Shown: positions 1 to 12,814 of the stretch, in pieces
How positions within the stretch are numbered: position 1 is the first letter of the stretch
How the letters are laid out: each line of letters opens with the position of its first letter
NCBI GenBank assembly: GCA_027382625.1
Contig: JAJKFJ010022673.1
Location: 34,133-98,132 of the forward strand
Source: Tetmemena sp. SeJ-2015
Taxonomy: Eukaryota > Ciliophora > Spirotrichea > Sporadotrichida > Oxytrichidae
Length of the DNA: 64,000 nt
Reading direction: 5' to 3'
The notes under the pieces: generated by a model
The model's input: only the letters and a program-made list of their open reading frames with translations
Told to the model about the DNA's origin: nothing
Databases searched by the model: none
Program-made: the position numbers and the translations under genes

Positions 1-2380
1 AGAGTGAGTGATTCTTTTCCCTCTAACTTCGAATTTGACTAGTGTGAGATGATGACGATACAGACGTATCAACAATAAATAGTGCTTATGTATCTTATAT
101 TGATGGTCTGCTACTCTTGAAGTTTTAAGAGAAGTTGGTGAAGTCTCTGCTCTCCTTTTATGTGGAGAGAAGCTAGAAAGGCGGCTGAGTTTATTATAAA
201 TAAATGAGGTTGGGACTATCTTAGCAGTTGTTGGGTTTGATCTGAAAAGGGCCGATTTTAACTTTGATTGCTCTCAAAGATCTAAAGTGAGGTTTGAGAA
301 ACATTTCTTCCCTCAACTTGATTGTTGGCCATGGACCTGCTAACATCAAAGTTGTTCCACTGAGAAACATCACCACTGTAAGAGTCTCTCAGTCTTTAAT
401 ACAAATTAAATTTAGCTTGATGACCTCCCTTATAGAATATATGCGCAAAATTCTTAGGGTATAGCAACTTTAATACAAAATATTACTTAATATAATTTAA
501 TCATAAGCAATTGAGATTTAAAACTGCTGATATTTTTCCCTCATGTCGGATTTAAGATTTTTACTTCAAAGCTTTTATATTTATTATGATAATTGAGAAT
601 ACATATTTAACTCAATCGATTATCAGCAAATGTGTAACAAATTTTTTTAAAGACTTTTGACTACCGAATATTTTGTTAATAGCTTCAATTATGAAGCTTA
701 CTTTTTGTAAATATTTGTTATTTTCTGAAATAATTTTGCATAATTAATATTTTAAGATAATGATATTGATTGTATTTATAAACTATTAGGGGTATGGAAA
801 GCTTGCTTGTTTGAAGGTGTTGGAGCCAAAGTTTGGCGATGAAGCCTGATCCTAGTGGTAATGCTGACTGCCGCAATTTGAATGCCTTGAGGCAAGTTGA
901 GTCTTGGATTGAGATTCATTTCTGTTCCACTCCAAACTTTAATTTGGCTAATGATTGAATTGATCAGTCCAAGAATAAGACTATCTACTCTCCCAATTGA
1001 TCTGTTATAGATAGGATTATAACAAGATTGGGTTGAAACTACAAATAAGTGTAAAAGACAAAGTAGGTATGATGTTCTTATATGAAGATGATAAACGCAA
1101 ATAAAATAGGTAAAATATTACAAAACTTAAAATTAATAAACCAAAAAATATCTTAAACACTGCGTATTCTAAAGAAAAATTTATAAATCCTACATTAGAA
1201 TAAAACATAAAATAAGTAGAAATACTAAATCATAGTTTAAAGAGGAGTGGCTAATAAAATGTACCATTAAACATTTTTACTTCTTATAAAAATTAAAATT
1301 TTAGGTATTGACTGATTGGCTGCTCTTGAATGAGGTTTAATAAATTTTGTATAAAAAAAGAACTTTATTTCTTAAAAGATTTTCAACTATAGTGAGAGTT
1401 TGAGAAATCGTCCCTTATTTCGAGGCCAGAATTTGGAACCTAGAATTTTCAATACTTTAAAATAAGTTTACCATTCTCTCGTCGTTGACTCTGTTAGACA
1501 TTTTAGATGCTAAATTTTCCTAAGAATTGGGAAGCAGGAGAGGTTGCTGTGGCTCTCGGCTTTTCTCTGGCGTAATCACACCTCTGTCAGGATCCACCTC
1601 TCTTCTGCAGATCGGACAAGGAAATGTCCTCTCATTTAAACACACACAATTTTTTTTAATTATTAGGAGTAGAACAACGAAGAGTTTGTTCAAAATTACC
1701 TCCACCTTTCTGAAGTGAAGTAAATGGTCACCATCATACAAGAAGATTATGAAAATATCCTGTTACTATAACCTTGTAAACTATAAATTTCGTGAAAGAA
1801 CTGAAAGTGATGGAAGAAGCTAGTGTAGAAAACTTCAAGAACCTTCTTAAGCCCTGATAGAGTAATGTCTTAAATGAAATCCTTAATGAAGGTGAGCTTG
1901 ATAAGTGGGATGCTCTTTGTCATGGGGAAGTAAAATGCTCTTGCGAAGCTAATAAACAACTACCATGCGAGATACCTACTGCATCATTACTGCATACCAC
2001 AGAGTAATGGAGCAGACAGATTTTTTCTCCCGTCATTTTACTCACCTCAAAGTTATATTGATGTAAAAATTAAGACATCTTTATCTACTGGGTTATCTGC
2101 GAACGAAAATGCTTAAAATGCATTTCAATAAAGCCATATTTATTTCTTTTTGGGATTTGATTATCCTTTACAAATACTGATTAAATCGCAATGCATAATA
2201 TAGCTGAACACATAATATTAACTCGAAGAAATGTATAAGCCAACTAGCTTCACTTACCTTGATGCCTTGGATGAGTTTCTAAAGGCATTCATCACAGACT
2301 TCGTGCCTGCAGACTACAAAAGTTTTGAGTCTTCTTTTCTCACAGTCAAATGAGCAAAAGCAAATTGAACACTCGTTCAT
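1..2380 (-). CDS. RING-finger (C3HC4) protein, cut by left edge
   Basis: Probable RING-type E3 ubiquitin ligase. The start codon at 2380 opens MNECSIC, followed by the CRHEVCDEC block (C-x-H-x2-C-x2-C). The last zinc pair, PCPICRREV, is only reached near 1600-1640, after a roughly 620 nt interruption that begins with GTAAGT at about 2261. Downstream, Ser/Gln-rich coding sequence using TAA/TAG as Gln is visible at about 990-780 and again from about 420 to the window edge. The AT-rich blocks at about 420-780 and 990-1450 look non-coding (introns or IESs). The C-terminus lies outside the window. The RING call is firm; the exon/IES structure is not resolved. Confidence 0.65.
1640..2260. other. 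Large insertion splitting the RING motif
   Basis: This roughly 620 nt stretch separates the two halves of the RING domain. It starts with GTAAGT on the minus strand, so it could be a long intron, but introns elsewhere in the window are 23-60 nt. It also contains an open plus-strand stretch at about 1811-2050, with one in-frame TGA, encoding a Cys-containing segment (motif CHGEVKCSCEANKQLPC). I cannot tell whether it is an intron, an IES or a nested gene segment. Confidence 0.4.
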
Positions 2381-2718
2381 CCTCGAATACTGGTTTTACT
2401 TAATTAATTATATCTTCAAATCATAAACTCATCTTAAATACTACAAGTAAGAGAAGAAGAGTAGTTGATTTTAGAAAATTCTTAAATTGATTAAAATATA
2501 ATGGAAGGAAATAAAGGATTTAAATATCAAGATAGCTTAACTAATTATTTTTAAAGGTAAATTACCTTAAACTTTTATCTCTCTTCATCTTGATAACTCA
2601 TTACCATTATTTTTACCAAAGAATGATTTGACAAATTCTCAAATACAAATTTAGATTAGGTATTAATTATTGTAAGCAATAGGAGATTATTAAAATATTA
2701 AATAAATTGATAGCAAAG

Positions 2719-4374
2719 TATGGCAAACTTATTCTAAGGTTCATGTAAGTCATCTCTATCCTTTTTTTTAATAATTCTAATAGCCACTTCTCAAACTGCT
2801 CCCTCAAGGATCACTCTTTGGATCGAGCAACAATTAAACTCAGCAAACTTCAAACCAAGCTTAGACAACTGCTGCTCCTTCTCTATTTGCCTTTGGACAA
2901 GGTTCGAATTAGCCTTCTACATCGCTTTTTGGCGGTAAAAAAGCCTAATGTGCCTGCCACAGGTGGTCAAGCTTCGTCGACACCATCACTCTTTGGAAAT
3001 ACTACTACTCCTAATCAACTTAATATTTACTAAATATGGTTTTATACTTGGTCTTATTTTTATTATGTTAATCCTAGCGCTTCTCTATTTGGTTCAGGTA
3101 AATGAAATAAGAGAAAATATTTCCACTCTGCTTATATTTCTGGAAAAAAATAAACTAATTAATCTTCTTTTAGGGAATTAAGCAAACAACCCTTTCTCTC
3201 AAAAGACTCAAGATTCAACATCATAGCAAACTCCATCGACTGTACTAGGAAACCAGAATACTTTTACAGCTCCTACTAATTTCGGATCAGCATTTGGTGG
3301 TTCAAATGCTTAGACTTCAATTAAAATGTATTTATAAACTTTTTCAAGTGGGTTTAATCAGCCAGCTTAGCCTAAACCAACTACATCTCTTTTAGGTGCA
3401 AGTCAATTTTAAAGCCAACCTCAACCGAAGCTAGAAGATCAGAAAACTCAACAGATCCAATCTACAACCTAACCTTCAAGCTCTCTTTTTCCCACTTCTT
3501 AAATTTAAGAAATTAAATCTATATAATAAATCTTATGGAGCAGCTTCTCAATTTGGTGGGTCGAGCTTCGGAGCTCCAAGTTAAAAACCTCTTCAATCTA
3601 ATGTTAGCAGCGGAACTACCACAACCTAACCAACAAATACTTTTTCATAAATGAAAAATGGCAATCAAAATACTTTTCAATCTTTCAAGCCTCCTGAATA
3701 AACGCAAATTAATACCTTCACCCAAAATAAGCCAGCCAGTCAATTTTTGTTTTAATTTTTCCAAATTTGGCACAGCCCCTTCATTCTAGAATCCCTCTGC
3801 TAAGATGAAATAGTAGCAGCAAGACTAAGAAGGAGTATTCATCCAAGGAAAGCTGTAAGGGTAGCATGTATTTGCTCTCCATGAAAACGGAGATCTCTAT
3901 TTGCCTCAAGTTAAACTAATTCTAAAGCTAATTATAAATTTTAAGCATTTGATTTACTTTATAAACGGTAGAAGCATGCTCAAAATTATTCCAACCGATT
4001 CCAAGTTGCAAAGGATGCTAACTCCAGCCACTCTCTAACTTGCACTTAAGTTGCATGGAGTGAGTAGTCAAAGATGGAAGGATGGGCTTAAGGCCATCAA
4101 TCAGAATAGTTCAAACGTAATGAATTAGTAATTAGCAGAACTGCAAAAGGAGATTCAGGATGTGAAGTACATTTTTGTTAGTCTGATGCAATAAGACTTC
4201 CCTCAATCTGAGATTGATTAGCTTTCAGCAATATAAAATGCATTCATTGAAAATAAGTGTGAAATCAAGATTAATTAGGGAAGTGAATCCCTTTAAAAAT
4301 ATCTCTTTTATGCCCAAAAACTATCCAAATAGTTTGGTAAAAAAGCTTAGAAACTCAGTTTTTCTAGCAGGTGA
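2719..4374 (+). CDS. FG-repeat nucleoporin
   Basis: Nuclear pore protein with phenylalanine-glycine repeats. The N-terminal two thirds are Gln/Ser/Thr-rich with repeated SLFG and FGG units, the natively unfolded part that lines the pore. The C-terminal 150 residues are charged and helical, as in the Nup54/Nup58 type. Start ATG at 2719; a GT-AG intron begins at about 2747 and another lies at about 3099-3173. The FG frame changes by one base near the A6 run at about 2938, probably a consensus error or a tiny IES. It ends at TGA 4372-4374, inside the 3' end of the opposing methyltransferase gene (20 bp convergent overlap). The exact Nup identity is uncertain. Confidence 0.75.
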
Positions 4375-5378
4375 TTATCATGACCTCGAAGCTCTCAGGA
4401 TCCAAAACTGCATCTCCCATCTTCTCTTCATACAGATTCTTCGCGTCCTCTTTTATAGTGTACAGCTAACTCTCTGAAACAGAGGAGAGAATTCCGATAT
4501 AGAAAGGCTGCTGAGAGACCACAGACCAGTAGTCTTCAAAATCCTCATAATGGAATTGCATCGGCTGATACCATATCTTTATCTTTGAAAAGCCTTGCTC
4601 TTCGAATTCTTACTTCATCTTTTGAGGATCTTCGCCCAAGTAGTGTGGGCTTCTCATAGACTTAGGATTAACAAGATTGTGCCTTCTAAGGACCTCTTTT
4701 ATGATAAAGTTGTTATTGTTCTTAGACTCTCTTCCCCAAACTGTGAAGCCTAAGTGAGATCCTTTTTTAGTAACTCTGTAAGCTTCAGTTAGCTAGTTCT
4801 TGTAATTGTCTACCAGCATTAAGGATAAGTTGGCGATGTAGCAGTCGAAAGATTCGTTCTTAAATGGAAGACATTCGTTGTTTGCTTAGCAGCCTAGGAT
4901 ATACTTCTACTCCTTACTGAAGCCTTACTGACTCAAATAGGCTTCAATATAATTAATTACTTAATAAATGTTGAATATCGTAGTCTTGGACTCCAAGAGG
5001 GGCGATTTCATCAGCTTGGATGGAATGTCTATTGCTCTCAAGTGCAGTATAGGCTGAGCTTAAAACTGGATTAGCAAAGAGTGATTTAGTCTTCTCCATC
5101 ATCTGACTTGAGAAGTCGCAAGATACTAGAGCAGCCCCTTGTTTCAAGTAAAATGCTCCAAGGATCACTGAGTGAGGACCAGCTCCGCAGGCAACCTCAA
5201 TCACTCTCTCAGCTTGCTCAATTTTTGTGTGAGTACACAAAGTAACAAGGGACTAAAGAGTGGTGCCTTGAATCTTTTTCTCATAGAGCTCTGCAAATGC
5301 ATCCCATACTTTTTCTCCTTGCTTTTGAGCCTCGGAGTTCAAAACATTAGGTGGTAATTTCTTATCAAGAGAGTCCAT
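4355..5378 (-). CDS. SAM-dependent methyltransferase, copy A
   Basis: Class I (Rossmann) methyltransferase of about 340 residues. Motif I, the SAM-binding loop, reads VIEVACGAGPHS near residue 60. A later LPFKNESFDCYIANLSLML block corresponds to motifs IV-V, the region around the catalytic pocket in this fold. Nothing identifies the methyl acceptor. The gene is continuous when TAA/TAG are read as Gln, with no introns. It is a tandem paralogue of copy B immediately upstream; the C-termini (LDPESFEVMII versus LDPECFEVMII) and the WGRESKNNNF block are nearly identical. Start ATG at 5378, TGA at 4355-4357. Confidence 0.85.
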
Positions 5379-5503
5379 TTAGACAGATTATTTGGGAATA
5401 GTTAAGATTCTTAAATTAAGATTATAGATTATAAGATCTTCTTTCAATTAAACTTTAGATTTACGTAATCACAGATTATGAAATTAAAACAACCATACAC
5501 TCT

Positions 5504-6490
5504 TCAGTTCCTTTCACAATGAATAATCATAACTTCAAAGCATTCAGGGTCAAGAGCATTTGGGCCCATTCTTTCATCGTAGAGTTTTCTAGCAGTCTCT
5601 AGTACCTCAGCTTTCTTTTGTGCTTCTAAAGAATTCAATATAGCCAGAGAAGTTGGCTGATGGAAAATAGTTTGATAGTAGTCTTCAAAGTCTGAATAGG
5701 GTGTATTCATTTGCTGATACCACATTCTCACATTTGAGAATCCATGCTGCTCAAATTCCTCTTTGAGCTTTAGGGGATCCTTGCCAAGATCGTAATTGGT
5801 CTTAGCTGGTTTCTCCTTAGGGCCTAATCCATGGATTTCATAAACCTCCTTCATGATAGTGAAGTTGTTATTCTTAGATTCTCTGCCCCAAATTGTGAAA
5901 GCAAGATGAGAGCCTGGCTTGGTTACTCTGTAAGCCTCTGATAGCTAGTTATGGTGATTATCAACTAGCATCAAGCTAAGATTAGCAATGTAGCAATCAA
6001 AAGAGGCGTCTTTAAAAGGAAGAGACTCGTTGTTGGCTTGGCAGCCAAACACAAACCTATCAGATTCTTCTATATTGTGTTCCTTCAAGGCAGATTCAAT
6101 GTCGAAAGTGTGCTCTCCAAGAGGCAGCACTTCTCCTTCAATGATGTGGACTTTATTTGCTGGGAAGGCTGTGAAAGAGTGGCTAATCTCCTTGTCTTCA
6201 AATCTTCTCTTGGTATAGCCCATCATCTCAGCTGAGAAGTCAGTAGAAACTAAAACGCCACCTCTCTGGAGATAGGTGGAGGCTAGGACTTGAGAATGAG
6301 ATCCGGCGCCGCATGCAACTTCGAGAATACGCTTTGCTCGCTCAACTCTAGTTTAAGTGCAGAGAGTAATGAATGGCTGAAGAGCTACCATCTGAATTCT
6401 CTTCTAGTAGAGTGTGGCGAAGGAATCCCAGTACTTAGACTTTTCAATCTGAACCTGAGTATTCACATTTGCTTCTTGCTAAGTCTCCAT
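5504..6490 (-). CDS. SAM-dependent methyltransferase, copy B
   Basis: Class I methyltransferase of 328 residues, paralogous to copy A over its whole length. Motif I is ILEVACGAGSHS; the acidic loop after strand 2 is LVSTDFSAEM; the later block is LPFKDASFDCYIANLSLMLVDN. It is uninterrupted from ATG 6490 to TGA 5504-5506. Only about 125 bp separate it from copy A, in the same orientation, which is typical of a local tandem duplication. The substrate is unknown. The sequence resembles small-molecule or lipid methyltransferases more than the usual protein or RNA ones, but that is inference. Confidence 0.85.
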
Positions 6491-6603
6491 TTTATTGAAG
6501 CGAGGATGCTGCAAAGATTTGTATGATTTGAAAAGATTATTTAGATTAAAGATTTTCATTTACCTATATAGTACAGTAGCATAATGCAAATTATTTTTCT
6601 TGA

Positions 6604-8502
6604 ATGTACAGGCTCTTCAACATTTTCGATCTTTGCGCCCTGACAGGTTCTAGAGCTCAAATGATTTTCAAGTTGGCGCAGACAATTAAGCAATCGGAGC
6701 AAGACTTCTATGTTATAAGAGAGCAAGCCTTGCAAGCATCCCTATCTAACAGAGAGTTTTAATAAACTGAACCTATTTTTTATTTTTAAGTTTGGACCTC
6801 TGCTTTGCAAACTGTTTGCACTTGGGGACATGGAGGGAATTCATTAAGCCATTATGAGAAACCTCAATACAATTCAAAAGGATTACATCACTAAGAAATT
6901 TGTGGACTTTCTGAGGGAGTTATCAAGCTTCATCTCAGATTTTTATCTCAAGGAGGATCAAAACGAAGGACTCTTCACTAGTTTACTTCTTCAATTCTAA
7001 TACTTCTGGTAATCTAGTGACTTAATTTCTAACCTCTTCTCTATAGTGCCAGCCAACTATCAGAGTTAAAGAAACAGGAGCAGAAAACTACGCTTAATAG
7101 CGCACTAATCATGCTGTTTGAACTCATAAATGGCGATGATTAGCGAGTGAAAACTTATGGAGATACCATCAGCAAGAGACTTATCATCAAACTCTTTGTG
7201 ACCAAGCCAGGACTTCTGCCAATTGAGGACATGATGGCCAATCTGTCTGAGTAAGAAATAAGAGTTGTATCTGATTCTTCTTTTTAGACTTTATGGCCAG
7301 TTCAGAAGCTCAAATATGGATGCAAGTGATTAACTTATCTAGAAACTGCTAAGAGAAAAGCCACTCAAAGTACTTGCAGAGATGGAAAAAGTTTTTACTC
7401 CAGCTTTATCGCATCACTTAAGAAGCATTTACTTGAGATATGGAATCTACCAAAATAAGGACACCCTCAAAGCGGAAGACTAGGCTCATATCTGTCAGAT
7501 TCTGCTTAATCATTATCAAAGAGAATATTGATCTATCATCAACATATTATATGCAGTTATTGAAATATGTTGGCTACCTTATTCAAAATTTCAGGTTTTT
7601 GAGGTCAGTCCCGTATAGCAACTAGCAAGATAGCGACATGCAAATAGATTAGAACACGAGTGAAAATCTCACTTTACAGCAAGCTCTTAAAGTTATAGCC
7701 TTTTACATTTCAGAGTTCAAAAACTCGGAAAATATCACAAGCCTTGGTAGAGCAGCTATTGAGGCTTGCACTGAGTACATATCTACTGAGCATATCAACC
7801 ATGTTTTGGAATTCATTTCCCAACTTAAAGATGAAAAGAGCAAGAGGGATCTCAAATAAAAGCACCATCATAAGTTCTAAGATGCTTAATCTTAGTTATA
7901 GTTTATGAATATATTCAAAACTACTCTCAGTTTCAATTTCACTAGGAGCAAAACTTCAAGGAAGCCTTCGCCAAGTTGCCTTTGTTGAACGAGAAGGAAA
8001 AATCTAAGATTCTTGTGAGTCTAACTTCTAACCTAATCAAGCAAGTCACTTCCTCTGATTTGAAGAAGTAGTTGAGATGCCTCGCTCTGCTGTAAAGACT
8101 GAGAACCTAGGTGGCTAATGAAATCTTTCTCTCCGACTTATAGAAATGCTCGCCCAACTTGAAATACCTACTCACTCTGAATTAGCTGCAGAGGTCTGTA
8201 GAGGCAAAGAACGAGGAAGCTATCAAGAGATCACTACTAGAAATAAGATAGACCGAATACCCCTATCACTACTTCAACCCTGTCATCGAGATAATCAAGC
8301 CAGCTCTTTACGGTAAGCTAATTTTTGTGATTATATTCTCATTTAAAGACTCCTCCTTCAGATTTGGCAAAGCAGACTTCTTATATTTTATATATACATA
8401 CTATACTTCTACTATTTCAGCCAGATGATTCCAAGATTGCAGTAGGAGTTCAACCATGATGACGTAGCTCAAGCACTTGCCTACAAATCTGTTACTAATT
8501 GA
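6604..8502 (+). CDS. Unidentified helical-repeat protein
   Basis: I do not recognise the family. The protein is rich in Leu, Lys and Glu with long amphipathic helices resembling HEAT-type repeats, for example segments around KTYGDTISKRLIIKLF and NFKEAFAKLPLLNEKEKSK. Start ATG at 6604 is directly preceded by an in-frame TGA. Likely introns or IESs interrupt it at about 6762-6796, 7009-7047, 7252-7287, 7490-7560 and 8312-8420. One in-frame TGA near 7530 falls inside the fourth of these. It ends KSVTN then TGA at 8500-8502. The cullin gene follows on the same strand 186 bp later. Confidence 0.6.
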
Positions 8503-8688
8503 TGTTCTGATTTAATAAGAAATTAAAAAATGAATATATTCTCGCACTATTCCTAATTCATTTAGTTTCTTTTTCATAGTTTAATCGTTTTATTACTCAA
8601 TCAAAAATTTACTTCTTCTTTGTAACATTTATATTCCTTATTCATTTCTAAGATCCTTCTTTATCATAACTCCGATAGCTTTTTAAGA

Positions 8689-11427
8689 ATGTCTGTGAAT
8701 AAGAATTATGATTTAAAAAAAGATTATAATATTTCTAAAATGCAAAACTAAATGTAATAGCAAGCGCCTCCTCCCTAAAGAGTAAATACAAACGCTAATT
8801 TTGTGAAAGTGATTGAGGGCTACGACCAAAGAAAAAAGATCTAAATTAAGTTCACCTTCCCAGACCTCTAAAAGTTCAAAGGTAATGATAGATTCTCTAA
8901 ATAAGCACTAACTTTAGATCAGTAGCAAGCTTAGTCAGAAACTTTCTGCCAAACCTAAATGCAAAGAGTTTTAAAGTGTGCTGAAATGGCGGTAAAGCTC
9001 GACCTTTAAGGATTCAACAGTATCCTGACTCAAACCCATTCAGTAATTAATTTCAAGCTCGCTCAAAAATTTTTTTAGGATTTGAGAGAGCTGATTCAAC
9101 TAGGGAAATGCTCCCAAATTTACGAAAAAGTTAAGCAAATGATTCATGATACAGTCAACTCTTCATTAGCTCAAATCTCACCTCAGACTGATAAGAAAAC
9201 TCCTAATGACATACTACCCTCACTCTAAAGCTTTTGGATTTCGCACAATTTGAAGGTTCTCAAAATCACAGAGGCATTTTCGCTTGTTTTAACATCTCTT
9301 TTTAAAGTTTAGAACTAAATGATCATCGAGCACTAAAGGCTAAACTCACTCAAGAATGATCTCAGGATGGAAATTGATCAAGGTTCTGATTAAGAATCTG
9401 GAATATAGACTTCTGAAGACCTTAAATTCTGGCAAATAGGAGTCTCAGCGATCAAACAACACTTTAATCTCTCAAATCCTCAAGGAATGAAGCTTCTGAA
9501 TTAGATAATAGATGAAGCTATCTTTCAGATAACCTCAGTCAGACAACAGTTCTTAGATAAAAAGCAGCCGGATAACAAGAAACTGATAGTTGTGAGAGAC
9601 GTACTCAAAATGATTGAAAGCTTGGGCTTGTATCAGTAATTATTCCTCTATTTATAAATATTTTAGTCAATACTTCGAGACTAAGTATATAGAGAGGACT
9701 TAGCACTTTTACAGACTTCAAAGCAATTAACTAATTTCAAAGGAGAGCGTAAGATAGTCATAATCTAAACTACTTTTAGGTCAAGGATTACATTCATCTC
9801 ACTTATGACATCAATTTATTATACTTTCCTTTTATTATCTATCATAGAGAATGAATCGATCATCGTCTAAAACTTCCTCAAGAATCAAGGCCTTGATCGA
9901 ATTCTAGTGGCTCTGGAGCAAGTTATGATTAAGGATCATGCTCAGTAAATTCTAGAGAAAGGTTTCTAAGGCCTGCTTATGGATTAACAATTTGAGAGTC
10001 TGGAACTTCTTTTCAACTTCTTTGAGGAATGTGCTCTGCTAACTTAGCTAAGATAGATGTGGATACTCACAATTAGAAAAGAGTGCCAGCATATTTTCTC
10101 AAGCATAAAATAAGACTAGAAGGCCACTATGATTCTTGCCATGAAGAAAATCTTTTAGCTCAAGGAACTAACTGATAAGGTGCTAAATGTGAGCTTTGAG
10201 GAAAAGCCAGAGTTTAAATCTGGCTAGAGAGAGGGGTTTGAGTAGGCTCTAAATGAAGACTTATAGCCAGATAAATCTGCAAATTACCTAGCCCTGTATG
10301 TAGATAAGTTAATGTAGAAAGAGAATATCTCTTCTTCAAATAAGTTTTAAATGACACATTTTAAGAGTATTTGTGGAATAAATAAGAGTTTGAAGCAGGA
10401 AATAAGCGATATTAAGCATGAGACAATCATCAGTGTATTCAGACACGTAACTGCAAAAGACACCTTTGAGGCATTCTTCACCAAATATCTGAGCGACAGA
10501 TTAATAAAGAGAAAGAGTGAATCATGGGACTAAGAAAAGGAGTTTATTGGCAAACTTAAGAGTGAATGTGGGAACTTGTTCACCCAAAGAGTTGAGCAAA
10601 TGTTCTCAGATATAGAATTGTCTAAGGATCTGACAAAACAGTTTATCGAAAAGAAGAAGAATGTAAATCCAGCGATCGAGTCCGAGTTTTTAGTGCTCTC
10701 TTCAAATTCTTGGCCTATCAGTATCCAGATGCATAAGTTTTAACTGCCGAAGTAAATTTCAGAAACCTCGAACAAATTTGAGACCTTTTACAAGTTAAAG
10801 CACCAGGGAAGAGTGCTAAATTGGTCAATAGATTATTGCTCCTCTATAGTAAAGGGGCTCTTTCGATTAGGGTAAAACTCCTACTAGTTTGAAGCTTCAG
10901 GAGTTTATCTCTTATACTCTTACATTTGAATTCAACTCTAAGTTCAGCTATAAAGAGATTTAGCACATACTTAAATCTTTGATGAATTCCTGAGAAATGG
11001 ACTCTCTGTTCTTTCGAGCAAAGATATAGCAATCTTAATTAGAGAAGGTTAAGACTTGAGTTAGGAGAGTAACTCACAATCCATCTAGCCTGACTCTATA
11101 TTCTATATTAACGAAGCTTACTCCTCTAAACTTAAGAGAGTAAACATCAATAAGGCCTTGAGGACCATACAACACATTTAAGAGGAATAAAAGGAGACAG
11201 AGGAAAAAGTCAAAGAAGATAGAAGATTCTAGATTGATGGTGGCTTGATGAAGATAATGAAAGACTCCAAGTAACTTTCTCACAACGATCTTGTGCAAAA
11301 TCTTCTTAACAACTTGAAGTTCTAGATAGATATTTCCTTCATCAATGCTAGAATAGAATCTCTCATCGACAAAGATTACTTGAAGAGAAATGCGTAAAAT
11401 AACTCCTTGTATGAGTATGTTGCATGA
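8689..11427 (+). CDS. Cullin, scaffold of a cullin-RING ubiquitin ligase
   Basis: Cullins hold a substrate adaptor at the N-terminus and a RING protein/E2 at the C-terminus. The cullin-homology signature is clear: a block matching IVxxFRxxxxKDxFExFxxKxLxxRLI, then KLKSECGNLFTQRVEQMF. The C-terminal neddylation region contains GGLMKIMKDSKQLSHNDLV, where the first Lys of MKIMK is the likely NEDD8 site, and the protein ends SLYEYVA as most cullins do. Start ATG 8689, stop TGA 11425-11427. A GT-AG intron lies near 9640-9670 and a second interruption near 9777-9850. I cannot assign it to the CUL1, 3 or 4 class with confidence. Confidence 0.9.
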
Positions 11428-11493
11428 TAATTGACAAGACTAATTTTTTAATAGAAATTAACTCTTAAGTTTTATAATCTCATATCAATTTAA

Positions 11494-12788
11494 TCACATC
11501 CTCTAGGCAACCTCATCTTCTGCTGGTCTATCATTTTAGACATTTTCTGACGAGTTTTATCTTTAGTTATAGTTATATATCTTATTCAATACTTCTTAAT
11601 TTCTAGCTGAAGTATTTTGATAACTAAAATTATCAGAGGATTCCTGCTATCTGGATGCTCTGTATTTTGAATCCCTGCTTTATCCCTGTCCATGATTTTT
11701 GAATTAAGAATTTAAGTTGCGTGAGTCTTTTGTGTGCTTTAGTTTTGGCTAAGATTGCTAACTCATTTTCAGATTTCTTATCGAAGAAGAATCTTTCAAT
11801 GAACTTTCTGAATCGAAATTTCTGTAAGTATATTTAACTGGCTTCTTCTTTTTAAGCTTCTTATCTACGGCTCGCTTCTTGATGACGAACTTTACATTAT
11901 TATCGAATTTGTGCCAATGATTTATGAAGTCCTAACTCTAATACTTTTATTCCTAGATACTAATTAAAATAAAGATTAGTTTCTTGTTTTCCAAACTATC
12001 TAGAGCTGATAACTTCTAAGAGCCTTTTAGATTTTTGAGCGATGATTGTGATTGATCCAGCTCCGATCCAGACATAATCAAACACCAAATAAATTTTTCT
12101 AAAGAAAGCAAGTTAGTTTATGATTTTAAATTCTCAAAAATTTATATTTTATGAACGTTGAAGTTAGTTTTGAAAGCCGTAGATTATTCTAGCCTTAGTT
12201 CTCTCTCCTGTGTATTTCTCCTTGAGCCATCAGTCACAGACTTGGCAGTGCCTTTTCTAATTAAGCTCTTTTAAGTATCACTCTTATTTAGATTGATGTT
12301 CTCTGCATTTTGAGAGTCTATCTTCTTCCATCCACCTACTCTCCCCTCCGTACTTTGTAACTCATCATGCTCTAATGGATTTGCCATGAGTTGAATCTCA
12401 ACTTGCTCCTATCCATCTGGCCCTAGGACAAAAGACTTGCTCACATCTGCATTATTCAGATGCTGCTTTTCCTGGTCTTCCTCTTATAGAGCGCCAAGAT
12501 CTTTTAAGCCCTGCATTTGCAGCTCAAGTTTGGATAACTTCTTGCAATCACAAGACTTAAAAGCCCTTATTCAGTTCGATGTTGAGAGGACCAAAGTTAA
12601 GATGATGATGCAGTAGCAACTTATAATGAATATATAACCTAATACAAGGTTATAAAGAAGCGATTGCTCTTACTTGAAACTTGCTTGATGTAGATCTTAT
12701 CAGTGAAAAATTCTCTGTATAAGGGTAAAGTAGATACAGATGCCACAAAGACTAAAAGCTCAACAAAAACTTAAATTTTGGTATTCAT
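11494..12788 (-). CDS. Gln/Ser-rich protein with N-terminal hydrophobic segment
   Basis: No family recognised. The predicted start (12788) opens a hydrophobic N-terminus (MNTKIQVFVELLVFVASVST), possibly a signal anchor. A frame change near 12590 (intron or IES) is followed by about 340 residues of charged, Gln/Asn/Ser-rich sequence with a basic KKRAVDKKLKKKKPVKY patch. It ends EDEVAQRM then TGA at 11494-11496, 67 bp from the convergent cullin stop. The start codon sits only 2 bp from the apparent plus-strand start of the neighbouring membrane-protein segment. That is an artefact of the inverted segment beginning there, so this N-terminus is less certain than the body. Confidence 0.55.
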
Positions 12789-12804
12789 TAATGGAAATTT
12801 TTAT

Positions 12805-12814
12805 CTATTCGATG
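12805..12814 (+). repeat. Pointer of inverted MDS junction (copy 1)
   Basis: CTATTCGATG, reading TCG ATG in frame on the plus strand, marks the first base of the inverted 3' segment of the membrane-protein gene. Its inverted partner is at 14624-14633. Confidence 0.8.

Noticed and set aside
12786..12793. Divergent promoter between two start codons 2 bp apart
   Set aside because: The plus-strand ATG at 12791 is not a real start; the segment begins at the pointer 12805 as the inverted 3' half of another gene.
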